Shown: positions 7,452 through 15,224 of the stretch, piece by piece | Numbering within the stretch: position 1 is the stretch's first letter | Layout: each line of letters opens with the position of its first letter | The notes under the pieces: generated by a model | Told to the model about the DNA's origin: nothing | The model's database searches: none | Seen by the model: the letters and a program-made list of their open reading frames with translations, nothing else | Position numbers and translations under genes: made by a program | NCBI GenBank assembly: GCA_040235565.1 | Contig: JBECLA010000001.1 | Location: 1-20,574, forward strand | Source: JAHEIJ01 sp040235565 | GTDB lineage: Bacteria > Pseudomonadota > Gammaproteobacteria > UBA6429 > Thiohalophilaceae | Direction of reading: 5' to 3' | DNA: 20,574 bases

Positions 7452-7508
7452 ATGTTTGAACATCCCTGAGCCTGAACCCCTGCACATTTTCCGTGCTGTC
7501 TATATAAT
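7452..7508 (+). promoter_or_regulatory. Candidate promoter and small dyad before the rhodanese gene
   Basis: TGCACA (7481-7486) and a perfect TATAAT (7503-7508) have a 16-bp spacer, 42 bp before the GTG start. Upstream lies a 12-bp dyad, ATGTT-TG-AACAT (7452-7463). It shares the TGAACA core with the inverted repeat before the regulator gene, so the same protein might bind both. The promoter is reasonable; the shared operator is a weak inference from a six-base core. Confidence 0.45.
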
Positions 7509-7549
7509 ACCGCCCCAATCGTTACTCCCGATCAATCACAGGAGATACC

Positions 7550-7975
7550 GTGGATTTGTTCATTAGTTTTGTAAGCCATAACTGGATGCTGATCATTGCG
7601 CTGGTGGTGATCCTGGTCATGCTGTTTTTCAACCTGTTTGGCAGCAAACTCCGTGGCTATGAAGTAATTGGCCCCATCGAAAGTGTCAGTCTGATTAATC
7701 ACGAAAATGCCGTGATACTCGACGTACGTGAAAACAATGAATATCACAACGGTCACATTCTGAATTCCATTCATATCCCCCAGGGTAATTTGCCCAACCG
7801 CATCACGGAACTTGAAAAATACAAAACCAAACCGATCATCGTTGGCTGTCGTTCCGGCCACCGCTCGGCACATGCCTGTGCGCTGTTGAAAAAACAAGGC
7901 TTTGAAACGGTTTATAACCTCAAGGGTGGTGTGATGGCCTGGCAAAATGCCAGTCTGCCCCTGACACGAAAATAA
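7550..7975 (+). CDS. Membrane-anchored rhodanese-like sulfurtransferase
   Basis: A 141-residue protein. One N-terminal membrane helix (about residues 12-30, WMLIIALVVILVMLFFNLF) is followed by a single rhodanese domain (about 40-135). The domain has VILDVRENNEY, GHILNSIHIP and the active loop VGCRSGHRSA with cysteine C100. The charged loop (R101, R105) fits a thiosulfate or persulfide sulfurtransferase. Such a protein next to grxC and secB is widespread in gammaproteobacteria (YibN-like); the topology would place the catalytic domain in the cytoplasm. The start is GTG with AGGAG (7540-7544) five bases upstream. It is the first gene of the run to grxC, trxC, secB and gpsA. Confidence 0.93.
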   Translation: MDLFISFVSHNWMLIIALVVILVMLFFNLFGSKLRGYEVIGPIESVSLINHENAVILDVRENNEYHNGHILNSIHIPQGNLPNRITELEKYKTKPIIVGCRSGHRSAHACALLKKQGFETVYNLKGGVMAWQNASLPLTRK

Positions 7976-8001
7976 ACCTGGCTTGATAGAGGTGTGATGT
8001 T

Positions 8002-8262
8002 ATGCCCGAAGTAGTTATATATGGTACCCGGTTTTGTCCTTATTGTGTGCGGGCCCGGATGTTGCTGGACAGCAAAGATATTACCTACACCTACATTCCG
8101 GTCGATGAACAAAAAGAACAACGCACATTGATGGAGCAACGCAGTCAACGCACCAGTGTGCCGCAGATTTTTATTGATGATTACCATGTCGGCGGCTGTG
8201 ATGATCTGTTTGCACTGGAATCACAGGGCAAGCTCGATCATAAACTCGGTATTCATGCCTGA
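8002..8262 (+). CDS. grxC: Glutaredoxin 3
   Basis: An 86-residue dithiol glutaredoxin that reduces disulfides or glutathionylated thiols with glutathione. The start MPEVVIYGTRFCPYCVRAR has the CPYC active site (C12, C15). The cis-proline TSVPQIFID and the glutathione-binding GGCDDL follow. Length and order match GrxC. GAGGTG (7989-7994) is a good ribosome binding site for the ATG at 8002. The gap to the rhodanese is 26 bp and to trxC only 3 bp, so the three are one operon. Confidence 0.95.
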   Translation: MPEVVIYGTRFCPYCVRARMLLDSKDITYTYIPVDEQKEQRTLMEQRSQRTSVPQIFIDDYHVGGCDDLFALESQGKLDHKLGIHA

Positions 8263-8265
8263 ATC

Positions 8266-8700
8266 ATGAGTGGGCCACTGCACATTGTTTGCCCCCATTG
8301 CAACAGCATCAATCGCGTGCCTGGCGACAAACTGCAGGCGGGCGGCAAATGCGGTAAATGCGGTCACGCCTTGTTTGTCGGCGAACCGATTACGCTGACG
8401 GCGTCAAACTTCCAGCGCACCATCAATAAAAATGATATCCCGGTGCTGGTGGATTTCTGGGCTCCCTGGTGCGGGCCCTGTAAAATGATGGCGCCCGTTT
8501 TTACCCAGGCCGCCTCCCGTCTCGAGCCGACGATGCGGCTGGCAAAGTTGAATACCGAACAGGAACAGCAGCTGGCGGCCCAATACCATATTCGCAGCAT
8601 TCCAACACTGGCCGTGTTTAAACAGGGGCAGGAACTCGGCCGCATGGCCGGCGCCATGGATCTGCAAAATCTGCTCGCCTGGGCTCAACAATTCAGCTAG
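8266..8700 (+). CDS. trxC: Thioredoxin 2 with N-terminal zinc-binding motif
   Basis: A 144-residue thioredoxin of the TrxC type. The N-terminal extension has two CxxC pairs, C9/C12 (VCPHCN) and C29/C32 (KCGKCG), which bind zinc in E. coli TrxC. The thioredoxin fold follows (about 42-144) with the active site WAPWCGPCKM (C69, C72) and the cis-proline SIPTLAVF. It reduces protein disulfides in the cytoplasm. In E. coli trxC is OxyR-controlled and elsewhere on the chromosome. Here it lies 3 bp after grxC, almost certainly on the same transcript, without its own Shine-Dalgarno sequence. An 89-bp gap follows before secB. Confidence 0.94.
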   Translation: MSGPLHIVCPHCNSINRVPGDKLQAGGKCGKCGHALFVGEPITLTASNFQRTINKNDIPVLVDFWAPWCGPCKMMAPVFTQAASRLEPTMRLAKLNTEQEQQLAAQYHIRSIPTLAVFKQGQELGRMAGAMDLQNLLAWAQQFS

Positions 8701-8789
8701 ACCGCGGCAATCAACCCGTAACCGTTGTGCTCAAATCTGGTAAGATCGCCGCTTTGTTTCTAAACATGTATTCAACCGGGGCCTGACTC

Positions 8790-9281
8790 ATGGCAGATAA
8801 GCAATCCGAAACGACCCAACCACAGGGTAGCCAGCAACAATTCGCAATCCAGAAACTTTATCTCAAGGATGTCTCTTTCGAGTCGCCCAACTCCCCCGCT
8901 ATGTTCACCAAGGAATGGCAACCCGAGGTTAACCTCGATATGAATACCAATTCGCAAACCCTGAGTGAAGGGGTTTACAATGTGGTGCTGACGCTCACTG
9001 CCACCGTCAAGAACAGTGACCAGACCGCATTTCTGATCGAGGTCCAGCAAGGCGGTATCTTTACCGTCAACGGCTTTGCTGACAATGAAATGGGCCATAT
9101 GCTGGGCAGCTTCTGCCCCAATATCCTGTTTCCCTATGCCCGCGAAGCGATTTCCGATCTGGTAACCAAAGGCGGCTTCCCGCCCTTGTTGCTGGCACCG
9201 GTCAATTTTGACGCGCTGTATGCCCAGCACCTGGCGCAACAACAGCAGCAAACCGACAAGAGCGAAGCCTCGACCCATTAA
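8790..9281 (+). CDS. secB: Protein-export chaperone SecB
   Basis: A 163-residue tetrameric cytoplasmic chaperone that holds precursors unfolded for SecA/SecYEG. Family blocks are FAIQKLYLKDVSFESPNSP, EGVYNVVLTLTATVKN, FLIEVQQGGIF, MLGSFCPNILFPYAREAISDLV and the GGFPPLLLAPVNFDALY segment. The C-terminus is Q-rich and polar, as usual. The start ATG at 8790 fits the family. Only 11 bp separate it from gpsA. The 89-bp gap upstream contains TAAGAT (8741-8746) but no good -35, so a separate promoter is possible but not shown. Confidence 0.97.
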   Translation: MADKQSETTQPQGSQQQFAIQKLYLKDVSFESPNSPAMFTKEWQPEVNLDMNTNSQTLSEGVYNVVLTLTATVKNSDQTAFLIEVQQGGIFTVNGFADNEMGHMLGSFCPNILFPYAREAISDLVTKGGFPPLLLAPVNFDALYAQHLAQQQQQTDKSEASTH

Positions 9282-9292
9282 CCACTCCGCCC

Positions 9293-10303
9293 ATGAGCCT
9301 CGCCTCTCCGACATTTGCCGTTCTCGGCGCTGGCTCCTGGGGTACGGCGCTGGCCATGTTGCTGGCTGATAACGGTCATCCCACCACTTTATGGGCTCAC
9401 ACCGCGTCCCATGCCGAGGCCTTGCAACAGGATCGATGCAACGCACGCTATCTCCCCGGGCTGACCTTTCCATCCGATCTTGCCATCAGTGCCGAGCTGG
9501 CCGAGGCGGTCACCTCGGCTGACATTGTCTTGCTGGTGGTGCCGAGCCATGCGTTTCGTGAAACTCTGTACAAGCTCAAACCCTTGCTGCGACCGCAACA
9601 CAAAGTGGCCTGGGGCACCAAGGGGCTGGAGCCGGATACGCGGAAACTGTTGCATCAACTCGCACGAGAAGAACTCGGGACCGACGTCCCGACGGCCGTC
9701 ATTTCAGGCCCCACCTTTGCCAAAGAAGTGGCCCGCAAACTTCCCGGGGCGGTTACCGTCGCGTCGGAAAATCAGGCGTTTGGCCTGCAGCTGGCGCAAG
9801 CCCTGCATAATGATTATTTTCGCGCCTACACCAGCCACGACATGATTGGCGTTGAGATCGGCGGCGCGGTGAAGAATGTTCTCGCCATTGCCGCCGGCAT
9901 GGCTGACGGTCTGGGCTTCGGTGCCAATGCCCGGGCCGCCTTGATTGCGCGGGGCGTAGCGGAAATTCTGCGTCTGGGTGTTGTGCTTGGCGCCCAGAGC
10001 GAAACCTTCATGGGGCTGACCGGCCTCGGTGATCTGGTCCTCACCTGTACTGACGATCAATCGCGAAATCGACGTCTGGGCCTGGGACTGGGGCAGGGGA
10101 AAGAACAACAGCAAACGGTAGCCGCCATTGGCCAGGTGGTGGAGGGTGTCAATACCAGTCGCGAAGTGCATCTGCTGGCGCAGGAACACGAGGTGGATAT
10201 GCCCATTACCGAACAGGTTTACCTGATTCTGCATCAAGGCCATACTCCGCGTGATGCGGTACACGCCCTGATGGAACGGGCCATTCGCCCCGAACTCGAC
10301 TGA
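9293..10303 (+). CDS. gpsA: NAD(P)H-dependent glycerol-3-phosphate dehydrogenase
   Basis: A 336-residue cytoplasmic enzyme reducing dihydroxyacetone phosphate to sn-glycerol 3-phosphate for phospholipid synthesis. The Rossmann motif is FAVLGAGSWGTALA (G12, G14, G17). Substrate-site signatures are GTKGLEP, VISGPTFAKEVA, the lysine in GGAVKNVLAIAAG, GLTGLGDLVLTCT and SRNRRLG. It is complete and of normal length. The start ATG has no obvious ribosome binding site, so coupling with secB is likely. It converges with trmL, the two stop codons being only about 10 bp apart, and no hairpin lies between. Confidence 0.97.
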   Translation: MSLASPTFAVLGAGSWGTALAMLLADNGHPTTLWAHTASHAEALQQDRCNARYLPGLTFPSDLAISAELAEAVTSADIVLLVVPSHAFRETLYKLKPLLRPQHKVAWGTKGLEPDTRKLLHQLAREELGTDVPTAVISGPTFAKEVARKLPGAVTVASENQAFGLQLAQALHNDYFRAYTSHDMIGVEIGGAVKNVLAIAAGMADGLGFGANARAALIARGVAEILRLGVVLGAQSETFMGLTGLGDLVLTCTDDQSRNRRLGLGLGQGKEQQQTVAAIGQVVEGVNTSREVHLLAQEHEVDMPITEQVYLILHQGHTPRDAVHALMERAIRPELD

Positions 10304-10313
10304 TTGGCCGCCT

Positions 10314-10778
10314 TTACTGCGCGCCGGCAAAACCTTGCTGTCGCCAGGCTTCATACACCACCACCGCCACCGCATTCGCCAGGTTCAGACTGCGATTCAC
10401 CGGCAACATCGGCAGGCGCAAGACATGCGCTTCACCCAGCTGCTGGCGGAGCGGGGCAGGCAGGCCCCGGGTTTCCGGGCCGAACAGAAAGGCATCGCCT
10501 GCCCCAAAACTGACATCAAACACATTGCGCCTGCCGTGGGTGGAAAAACCAAACAGGCGGGCAGGTTGCAGTTGTTGCAGACATGCTTCCAGAGATGCAT
10601 AGCGGCTCACCTCGGCGTACTCGTGATAGTCCAGCCCGGCCCGCTTCAAACGGGCATCATCCAGTTCAAACCCCAGGGGCTCGATTAAATGCAGGTGGAC
10701 ACCGGTATTGGCGCAGAGGCGGATGATGTTACCCGTGTTGGGAGGGATTTCCGGTTCGTAGAGTAGAATATGAAACAT
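10314..10778 (-). CDS. trmL: tRNA (cytidine/uridine 34)-2'-O-methyltransferase
   Basis: A 154-residue SPOUT-class methyltransferase modifying the wobble position of tRNA-Leu. The signatures are MFHILLYEPEIPPNTGNIIRL, HLIEPLGFELDD, RAGLDYHEYA, FLFGPETRGLP and the trefoil-knot end RLPMLPVNRSLNLANAVAVV. The SPOUT knot residues are intact and the length is normal for TrmL. It stands in its usual place beside gpsA and secB but on the opposite strand, so its transcript converges on the gpsA mRNA with no spacer to speak of. Confidence 0.96.
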   Translation of the reverse strand: MFHILLYEPEIPPNTGNIIRLCANTGVHLHLIEPLGFELDDARLKRAGLDYHEYAEVSRYASLEACLQQLQPARLFGFSTHGRRNVFDVSFGAGDAFLFGPETRGLPAPLRQQLGEAHVLRLPMLPVNRSLNLANAVAVVVYEAWRQQGFAGAQ

Positions 10779-10792
10779 GATGCCCGATTTTT

Positions 10793-10822
10793 TTGACTGG
10801 CTGACTATGCCAAGAGTATGGC
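10793..10822 (+). promoter_or_regulatory. Candidate promoter for the dihydroorotate dehydrogenase gene
   Basis: TTGACT (10793-10798) and TATGGC (10817-10822) have an 18-bp spacer. The -35 is good (5 of 6), the -10 weak (3 of 6). It lies in the 107-bp divergent gap between trmL and the pyrD-like gene. Confidence 0.35.
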
Positions 10823-10885
10823 CGATATCAATTGCCTGGCAACTTGCGCTTGTGTCTAACTGGTCTCAACCTGTATCTTTCGCGC

Positions 10886-11830
10886 ATGAATCCTGAACAA
10901 GCAGCCATGCTAAAAACCGAATTTTGCGGCATGCCTTTCACTACCCCGCTGGTATTGCTATCGGGTTGCGTTGGCTTTGGTGAGGAATATACCCGGGTCA
11001 ACGGTTTTTCCAACCGCGATGTCGGTGCAGTTTGTCTCAAGGGCACAACCCTTGAGCCGCGTCTGGGTAACAAACCGCACCGTGTCTATGAGACTCCCAT
11101 GGGCATGTTGAATGCCATCGGTCTGCAAAATCCCGGCTCGCATAAAGTGGTCAATGAAATCCTGCCGCAGCTTGATTTTGAGGAAACCCGTTTCATTGCC
11201 AATTTGTCAGGTTCCACCGTGGAAGAATACCGGAAAGTCGCGCAAATTTTTGATGATTCACCCATCGATGCGATGGAGATCAATATTTCCTGCCCCAATG
11301 TCAAAGAAGGTGGCGTGGCCTTCGGTAATGATCCGGATATGTCCGCGCGGGTGGTCGAAGCCTGTCGACAGGTCACCAATAAGCCCCTGATCACCAAACT
11401 GTCACCCAACCAGACTGATATCGCGGAGAACGCTCGGCGTTGCATTGAAGCCGGCACGGACGGCTTTGCCGTGATCAACACACTGATGGGTATGGCCATC
11501 GATGTGGAGGCACGCACACCTTATATCGGTAACAATCAGGGCGGTCTGTCAGGCCCGGCCATCAAACCCATCGCCTTGTTAAAGGTCCACCAGGTTTACC
11601 AGGTCGCCCGGGGCCACGGCATCCCGATCATCGGCCAGGGCGGTATCACCACCGCAGAGGATGCGCTCGAATTTATTATCGCTGGCGCTTCAGCGGTGGG
11701 GATTGGTACAGCCCTGTTCTATGATCCACTGGTCTGTCCAAAAATCAATGCCGGCATCGTTGACTATCTGGAGCGCCATGAAATGAGTCATGTTGAACAG
11801 CTCACTGGCACCCTGATTCTCAATGACTAG
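10886..11830 (+). CDS. pyrD: Dihydroorotate dehydrogenase, class 1B-type catalytic subunit
   Basis: A 314-residue FMN-binding TIM-barrel protein. It carries the class 1B signature MEINISCPNVKEGGVAFG with the catalytic cysteine, then KLSPNQTDIAENA, INTLMGMAIDVEARTP, GGLSGPAIKPIAL, GIPIIGQGGI and AGASAVGIGTALFYDP. Class 1B enzymes oxidise dihydroorotate to orotate in pyrimidine synthesis and normally pair with an iron-sulfur/FAD subunit PyrK that passes electrons to NAD. No PyrK lies in this window. The frame opens at a TTG (10832), but family alignment favours ATG 10886 or ATG 10907 (MLKTEFCG); none has a clear ribosome binding site. A related pyrimidine-catabolism dihydropyrimidine dehydrogenase is a less likely reading. 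Confidence 0.85.
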   Translation: MNPEQAAMLKTEFCGMPFTTPLVLLSGCVGFGEEYTRVNGFSNRDVGAVCLKGTTLEPRLGNKPHRVYETPMGMLNAIGLQNPGSHKVVNEILPQLDFEETRFIANLSGSTVEEYRKVAQIFDDSPIDAMEINISCPNVKEGGVAFGNDPDMSARVVEACRQVTNKPLITKLSPNQTDIAENARRCIEAGTDGFAVINTLMGMAIDVEARTPYIGNNQGGLSGPAIKPIALLKVHQVYQVARGHGIPIIGQGGITTAEDALEFIIAGASAVGIGTALFYDPLVCPKINAGIVDYLERHEMSHVEQLTGTLILND

Positions 11831-11877
11831 CCGTTCAGCTACAACAGTACTGTCACAGGTCAACCCATAACAATGTT

Positions 11878-13815
11878 GTGAAGTTACTGCGACTCGAATA
11901 TCTGAATCTGGCGCTGCTCATTGGCGCTTTTGCCAGCAGTGTGTTTTTCAATGGCCTCGATATTCGTTTTTTTGCCCTCTGCTTTGTTTTACTGCTTGGT
12001 TGGCAATTCAGCATAGGGATAAGTGTTTATACGCACGGCTGTCGCCACGGAAACTTGTTGCTGCCGATCAGCATTTTGATGTTCTGGCTCTGGCTGGCAA
12101 TCACTATCCCGTTCAGTCCGGTGTTTTACTTGAGCATGGTGAATTTCTGGTGGGTGGGTATTTTCCCCCTGGTATTTCTCCTTTACAGTTTCGCCACCGA
12201 CAAAAACCAACTCTGGCGACGACTCTTTCCTGCGCTTGTCATTATCGTCGCCGGTCTTTGCCTCTATGCGCTCTACCAGATGTATGTTCTGCACACCGCC
12301 CCGAGTGCGACATTTTTTAACAAGAATTCACTTGCGGCCCTGATTAACCTTTTGCTCTTGCCGCTGCTTGCCTCCCTTTTCACAAGCGACAACAAACCAC
12401 ATCCTTATCCACAACTTATCAGCGTTTTTTTGTTCATCCTGGTACTAAGCCTGATTAACAGTCGAGGTGCCTTGCTGGCCTTCAGCATTAGCCTGATTGT
12501 TCTCCTGCTGCTTGTGCGACGTCAACTGGGGAAAAAACGGTTACTGCTCGCCAGTGTGATCATGATGTCAGCATTCCTGACCGCACAACTGTTGTTCGAG
12601 TACGCACCAAGTCTCACCGGTACCGGTACGGTGGATCGACTGCTGACCTTACAGGATACGCACGGTGCCGGTCATTCGCGGTTTGTGATCTGGCAGCCCG
12701 CCTGGGACCTGTTTCTGCAGCATCGCTGGACCGGCATCGGTCTGGGGACGTATTTTCTGGCCATACCTCCCAGCCTGCATCCGAACGATCACAGTGCCGG
12801 CTTTTATGTCCACAACGACTATTTGCAAATCGCGCTGGAAACCGGCATTCCCGGAATCCTCCTGCTTGTGCTCATCCTGCTGGCGACGTTGTTTCGCTTG
12901 CTCACGGTATTGCGTACTGCCGTTGCGCAACAGTTCCACCGGCCGGAATTTGTTTCCCTGTTTGCCGCCCTGTTGACGCTCGCAATTCACAGCGCTGTGA
13001 CTTACAACCTGTATGTGATGCCGGTAATGCTGCTCGCCGGGTTATTGCTGGGACGCTTTAATCAGCTTGCAGATCGGCTAGCGGGAAAGCCGGGTGTTGT
13101 CCATCATCCCGCCAGATTGTTTCGACCCGGTCTGTATTACCTCCTGCTGGCTGTCGTTACGATTACTCTGGCAAGCTACTTCCTTGGCATTGGAGTAGCA
13201 CACCACTATCAACACAAGGCCTATCAACTTATGGCTCGCAATCAGCTTGAAGCGGCGCATCGTGCTTTTTACTTGGCGCAGACACTGGCGCCCCGGGTTG
13301 ACAGCGCGTATTACGCCGATGCGGATCTGCTCCGCAAAAGTGCCCTGCTGCTGGCTGATCGACCAGAACTGTCTCAGGGGTTGTTGGCGGAAGCGCAAAC
13401 ATTGCTGGACCGGGCCGAACAGCTCAATCCCTTGCGACCCCAGACCCCTTATATTCGTGGTCAGGTGCTGGAACAGGATTCCCCCGACGCCCAGGCCGAG
13501 ATCATTCAGGCATATCACACTGCGTTAAAGCGCAATCCCCGTTTTCTACCCGCCCGGCTGGCTCTGGCCCGTTATCTCATTGCCGCTGACCAGCCGGAAC
13601 AGGCGCAACAGCTTTTATGGCAAGGGCTTGGTTATAGTTATCGCCAATTGAGCCCGGCTTATCTCGAGCTCCTTGAAATGAATCTGGCAATGGCAAATCA
13701 AATGGGTAATGACGATTTGGCGACCCGACTTACAAGTGAGTTGGTGAAATCACGTCTGGATTATGCATCAAGGCTTTCGGCTCGAGGACGTAGTAGTATT
13801 ATCAATCCTTATTGA
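11878..13815 (+). CDS. O-antigen ligase/polymerase-like (Wzy_C) membrane protein with C-terminal repeats
   Basis: A 645-residue protein. About ten hydrophobic segments occupy residues 1-440, with a long periplasmic-type loop (about 235-320). This loop holds the Wzy_C signature: SRFVIWQPAWDLFLQHRWTGIGLGTYF, then FYVHNDYLQIALETGIPGI with the conserved histidine. A last helix (around YYLLLAVVTITLASYFLGIG) leads to a soluble C-terminal region of TPR-like helices (about 460-620, for example LDRAEQLNPLRPQTPYIRGQVLE and LPARLALARYLIAADQPEQAQQLL). Wzy_C plus TPR proteins include O-antigen or pilin glycan ligases and polymerases; the substrate here cannot be told. No other polysaccharide genes are nearby. 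The start is GTG at 11878. It overlaps a two-codon ATG-TTG-TGA frame at 11873. It converges on glnG with 5 bp between the stops. Confidence 0.85.
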   Translation: MKLLRLEYLNLALLIGAFASSVFFNGLDIRFFALCFVLLLGWQFSIGISVYTHGCRHGNLLLPISILMFWLWLAITIPFSPVFYLSMVNFWWVGIFPLVFLLYSFATDKNQLWRRLFPALVIIVAGLCLYALYQMYVLHTAPSATFFNKNSLAALINLLLLPLLASLFTSDNKPHPYPQLISVFLFILVLSLINSRGALLAFSISLIVLLLLVRRQLGKKRLLLASVIMMSAFLTAQLLFEYAPSLTGTGTVDRLLTLQDTHGAGHSRFVIWQPAWDLFLQHRWTGIGLGTYFLAIPPSLHPNDHSAGFYVHNDYLQIALETGIPGILLLVLILLATLFRLLTVLRTAVAQQFHRPEFVSLFAALLTLAIHSAVTYNLYVMPVMLLAGLLLGRFNQLADRLAGKPGVVHHPARLFRPGLYYLLLAVVTITLASYFLGIGVAHHYQHKAYQLMARNQLEAAHRAFYLAQTLAPRVDSAYYADADLLRKSALLLADRPELSQGLLAEAQTLLDRAEQLNPLRPQTPYIRGQVLEQDSPDAQAEIIQAYHTALKRNPRFLPARLALARYLIAADQPEQAQQLLWQGLGYSYRQLSPAYLELLEMNLAMANQMGNDDLATRLTSELVKSRLDYASRLSARGRSSIINPY

Positions 13816-13820
13816 ACCGC

Positions 13821-15224
13821 TTATACCAGTTCGTCCATGCCGAGTTCCTTGATTTTGCGGGTCAAGGTGTTTCTGCCCCAGCCCAGCAACTTGGCGGCAT
13901 CCTGACGCCGTCCTCCCGCTTTTTGTAGCGCGGTTTCAATCATCACTTTTTCAAACATCGGTACCGCTCTGTCCAGTATTTCTGCTTCACCTTGTGACAG
14001 TTGATGATCCGCCCAATAACGCAGCGCTTCCTGCCAGTCGCCACCCGGTTTTTCCCGCTGTTCCGTGGTCAGCAATTCTGGTGGCAAATCATCGAGATGA
14101 ATCACCTGACCAGGTGACATCACGGTTAACCAGCGACAGGTATTTTCCAGTTGTCGTACGTTTCCCGGCCAGTCGAGCTTGCTCAGGTATTCGGTGGATT
14201 GCTGGTCGAGTGTTTTTACGTCCACATTCAGTTCATCCGCCGCGAGGCGCAAGAAATGATTCGCCAACAAGGGGACGTCTTCGCGACGTTCACGTAATGC
14301 CGGCAGATTGACGCGAATAACGTTCAGGCGGTGGAACAGATCTTCTCGAAATTCACCATTTTTTACCCGGTTTTCGAGATTCTGGTGCGTGGCGGCAATG
14401 ATGCGCACATCCACCTTGACAGGGCTATGCCCGCCGACGCGGTAAAACTCGCCGTCTGCCAGGACACGGAGGAGTCGCGTTTGCAGTTCGGCTGGCATAT
14501 CACCGATCTCATCCAGAAACAATGTGCCACCATCAGCCTGTTCAAACCGTCCTTTGCGTGCCGCCTGCGCTCCGGTAAATGCGCCTTTCTCGTGCCCGAA
14601 CAGTTCGGACTCCAGCAAGTCGCGCGGAATGGCGGCCATGTTCAGGGCAATAAAGGGGTTGTCCGCGCGCGGACTGTGGCGATGCAAAGCATGCGCAACC
14701 AGTTCCTTGCCGGTTCCGGATTCGCCATTGATTAACACGGTAATATTGGATCGCGACAAGCGGCCGATAGCCCGAAACACCTCCTGCATGGACGGTGCTT
14801 CACCAATGATTTCGGTTTCTTCTTCGAAGCTGGGGTGTTGTTCGTCACTGAGCTCGCGATAATGTTTCACTGCCCGCCGCGTCAGTTCAACCGCTTCATC
14901 AACATCAAACGGCTTGGGCAAATACTCGAATGCCCCACCCTGATAGGCCGATACGGCCGCATCCAGATCCGTATGAGCGGTAATGATGATTACCGGCAGT
15001 TCCGGATAACGGCTATGAATGCGGCTCAACAATTCCAGGCCATCCATACCCGGCATTCGGATATCGCTGATGATGGCGTCAGGCTGACTTTTGTTAAGTG
15101 CCTTTAACACACTATCGGCTTGCTCATAACTCTTGACATCCATATCCGCCTGCTTGAAGGCTTTCTCCAGCACCCAACGGATGGAACGATCATCATCCAC
15201 AACCCAGACCGTATCCTTACTCAT
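13821..15224 (-). CDS. glnG: Nitrogen regulation protein NR(I), NtrC
   Basis: A 467-residue sigma-54 activator. The receiver domain (about 1-120) begins VWVVDDDRSIRWVLE. With the ATG at 15224 the phosphorylated aspartate in ISDIRMPG is D54, exactly as in E. coli NtrC, so I prefer this start to the ATG two codons upstream (15230). GAGGA precedes both. The AAA+ domain (about 140-380) has GESGTGKELVA (Walker A), the sigma-54-contact loop GAFTGA, and GTLFLDEIGDMP (Walker B). The C-terminal Fis-type helix-turn-helix contains AGGRRQDAAKLLGWGRNTLTRKI. The start overlaps the glnL stop by 8 bp, so translation is coupled. It probably binds the dyads at 16496 and 18746. Confidence 0.97.
   Translation of the reverse strand: MSKDTVWVVDDDRSIRWVLEKAFKQADMDVKSYEQADSVLKALNKSQPDAIISDIRMPGMDGLELLSRIHSRYPELPVIIITAHTDLDAAVSAYQGGAFEYLPKPFDVDEAVELTRRAVKHYRELSDEQHPSFEEETEIIGEAPSMQEVFRAIGRLSRSNITVLINGESGTGKELVAHALHRHSPRADNPFIALNMAAIPRDLLESELFGHEKGAFTGAQAARKGRFEQADGGTLFLDEIGDMPAELQTRLLRVLADGEFYRVGGHSPVKVDVRIIAATHQNLENRVKNGEFREDLFHRLNVIRVNLPALRERREDVPLLANHFLRLAADELNVDVKTLDQQSTEYLSKLDWPGNVRQLENTCRWLTVMSPGQVIHLDDLPPELLTTEQREKPGGDWQEALRYWADHQLSQGEAEILDRAVPMFEKVMIETALQKAGGRRQDAAKLLGWGRNTLTRKIKELGMDELV

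Noticed and set aside
8772..9473. Minus-strand open frame of 233 codons across secB and gpsA
   Set aside because: It runs opposite two well-identified genes, has no ribosome binding site, and spans their junction as a chance frame would.
10832..10885. TTG-initiated N-terminal extension of the dihydroorotate dehydrogenase
   Set aside because: The 18 extra residues show no family similarity and no ribosome binding site, and they begin almost at the predicted transcription start.
11844..11853. Ten-base palindrome ACAGTACTGT after the pyrD-like gene
   Set aside because: Too short and without a T-tract or promoter context; it is best treated as chance.
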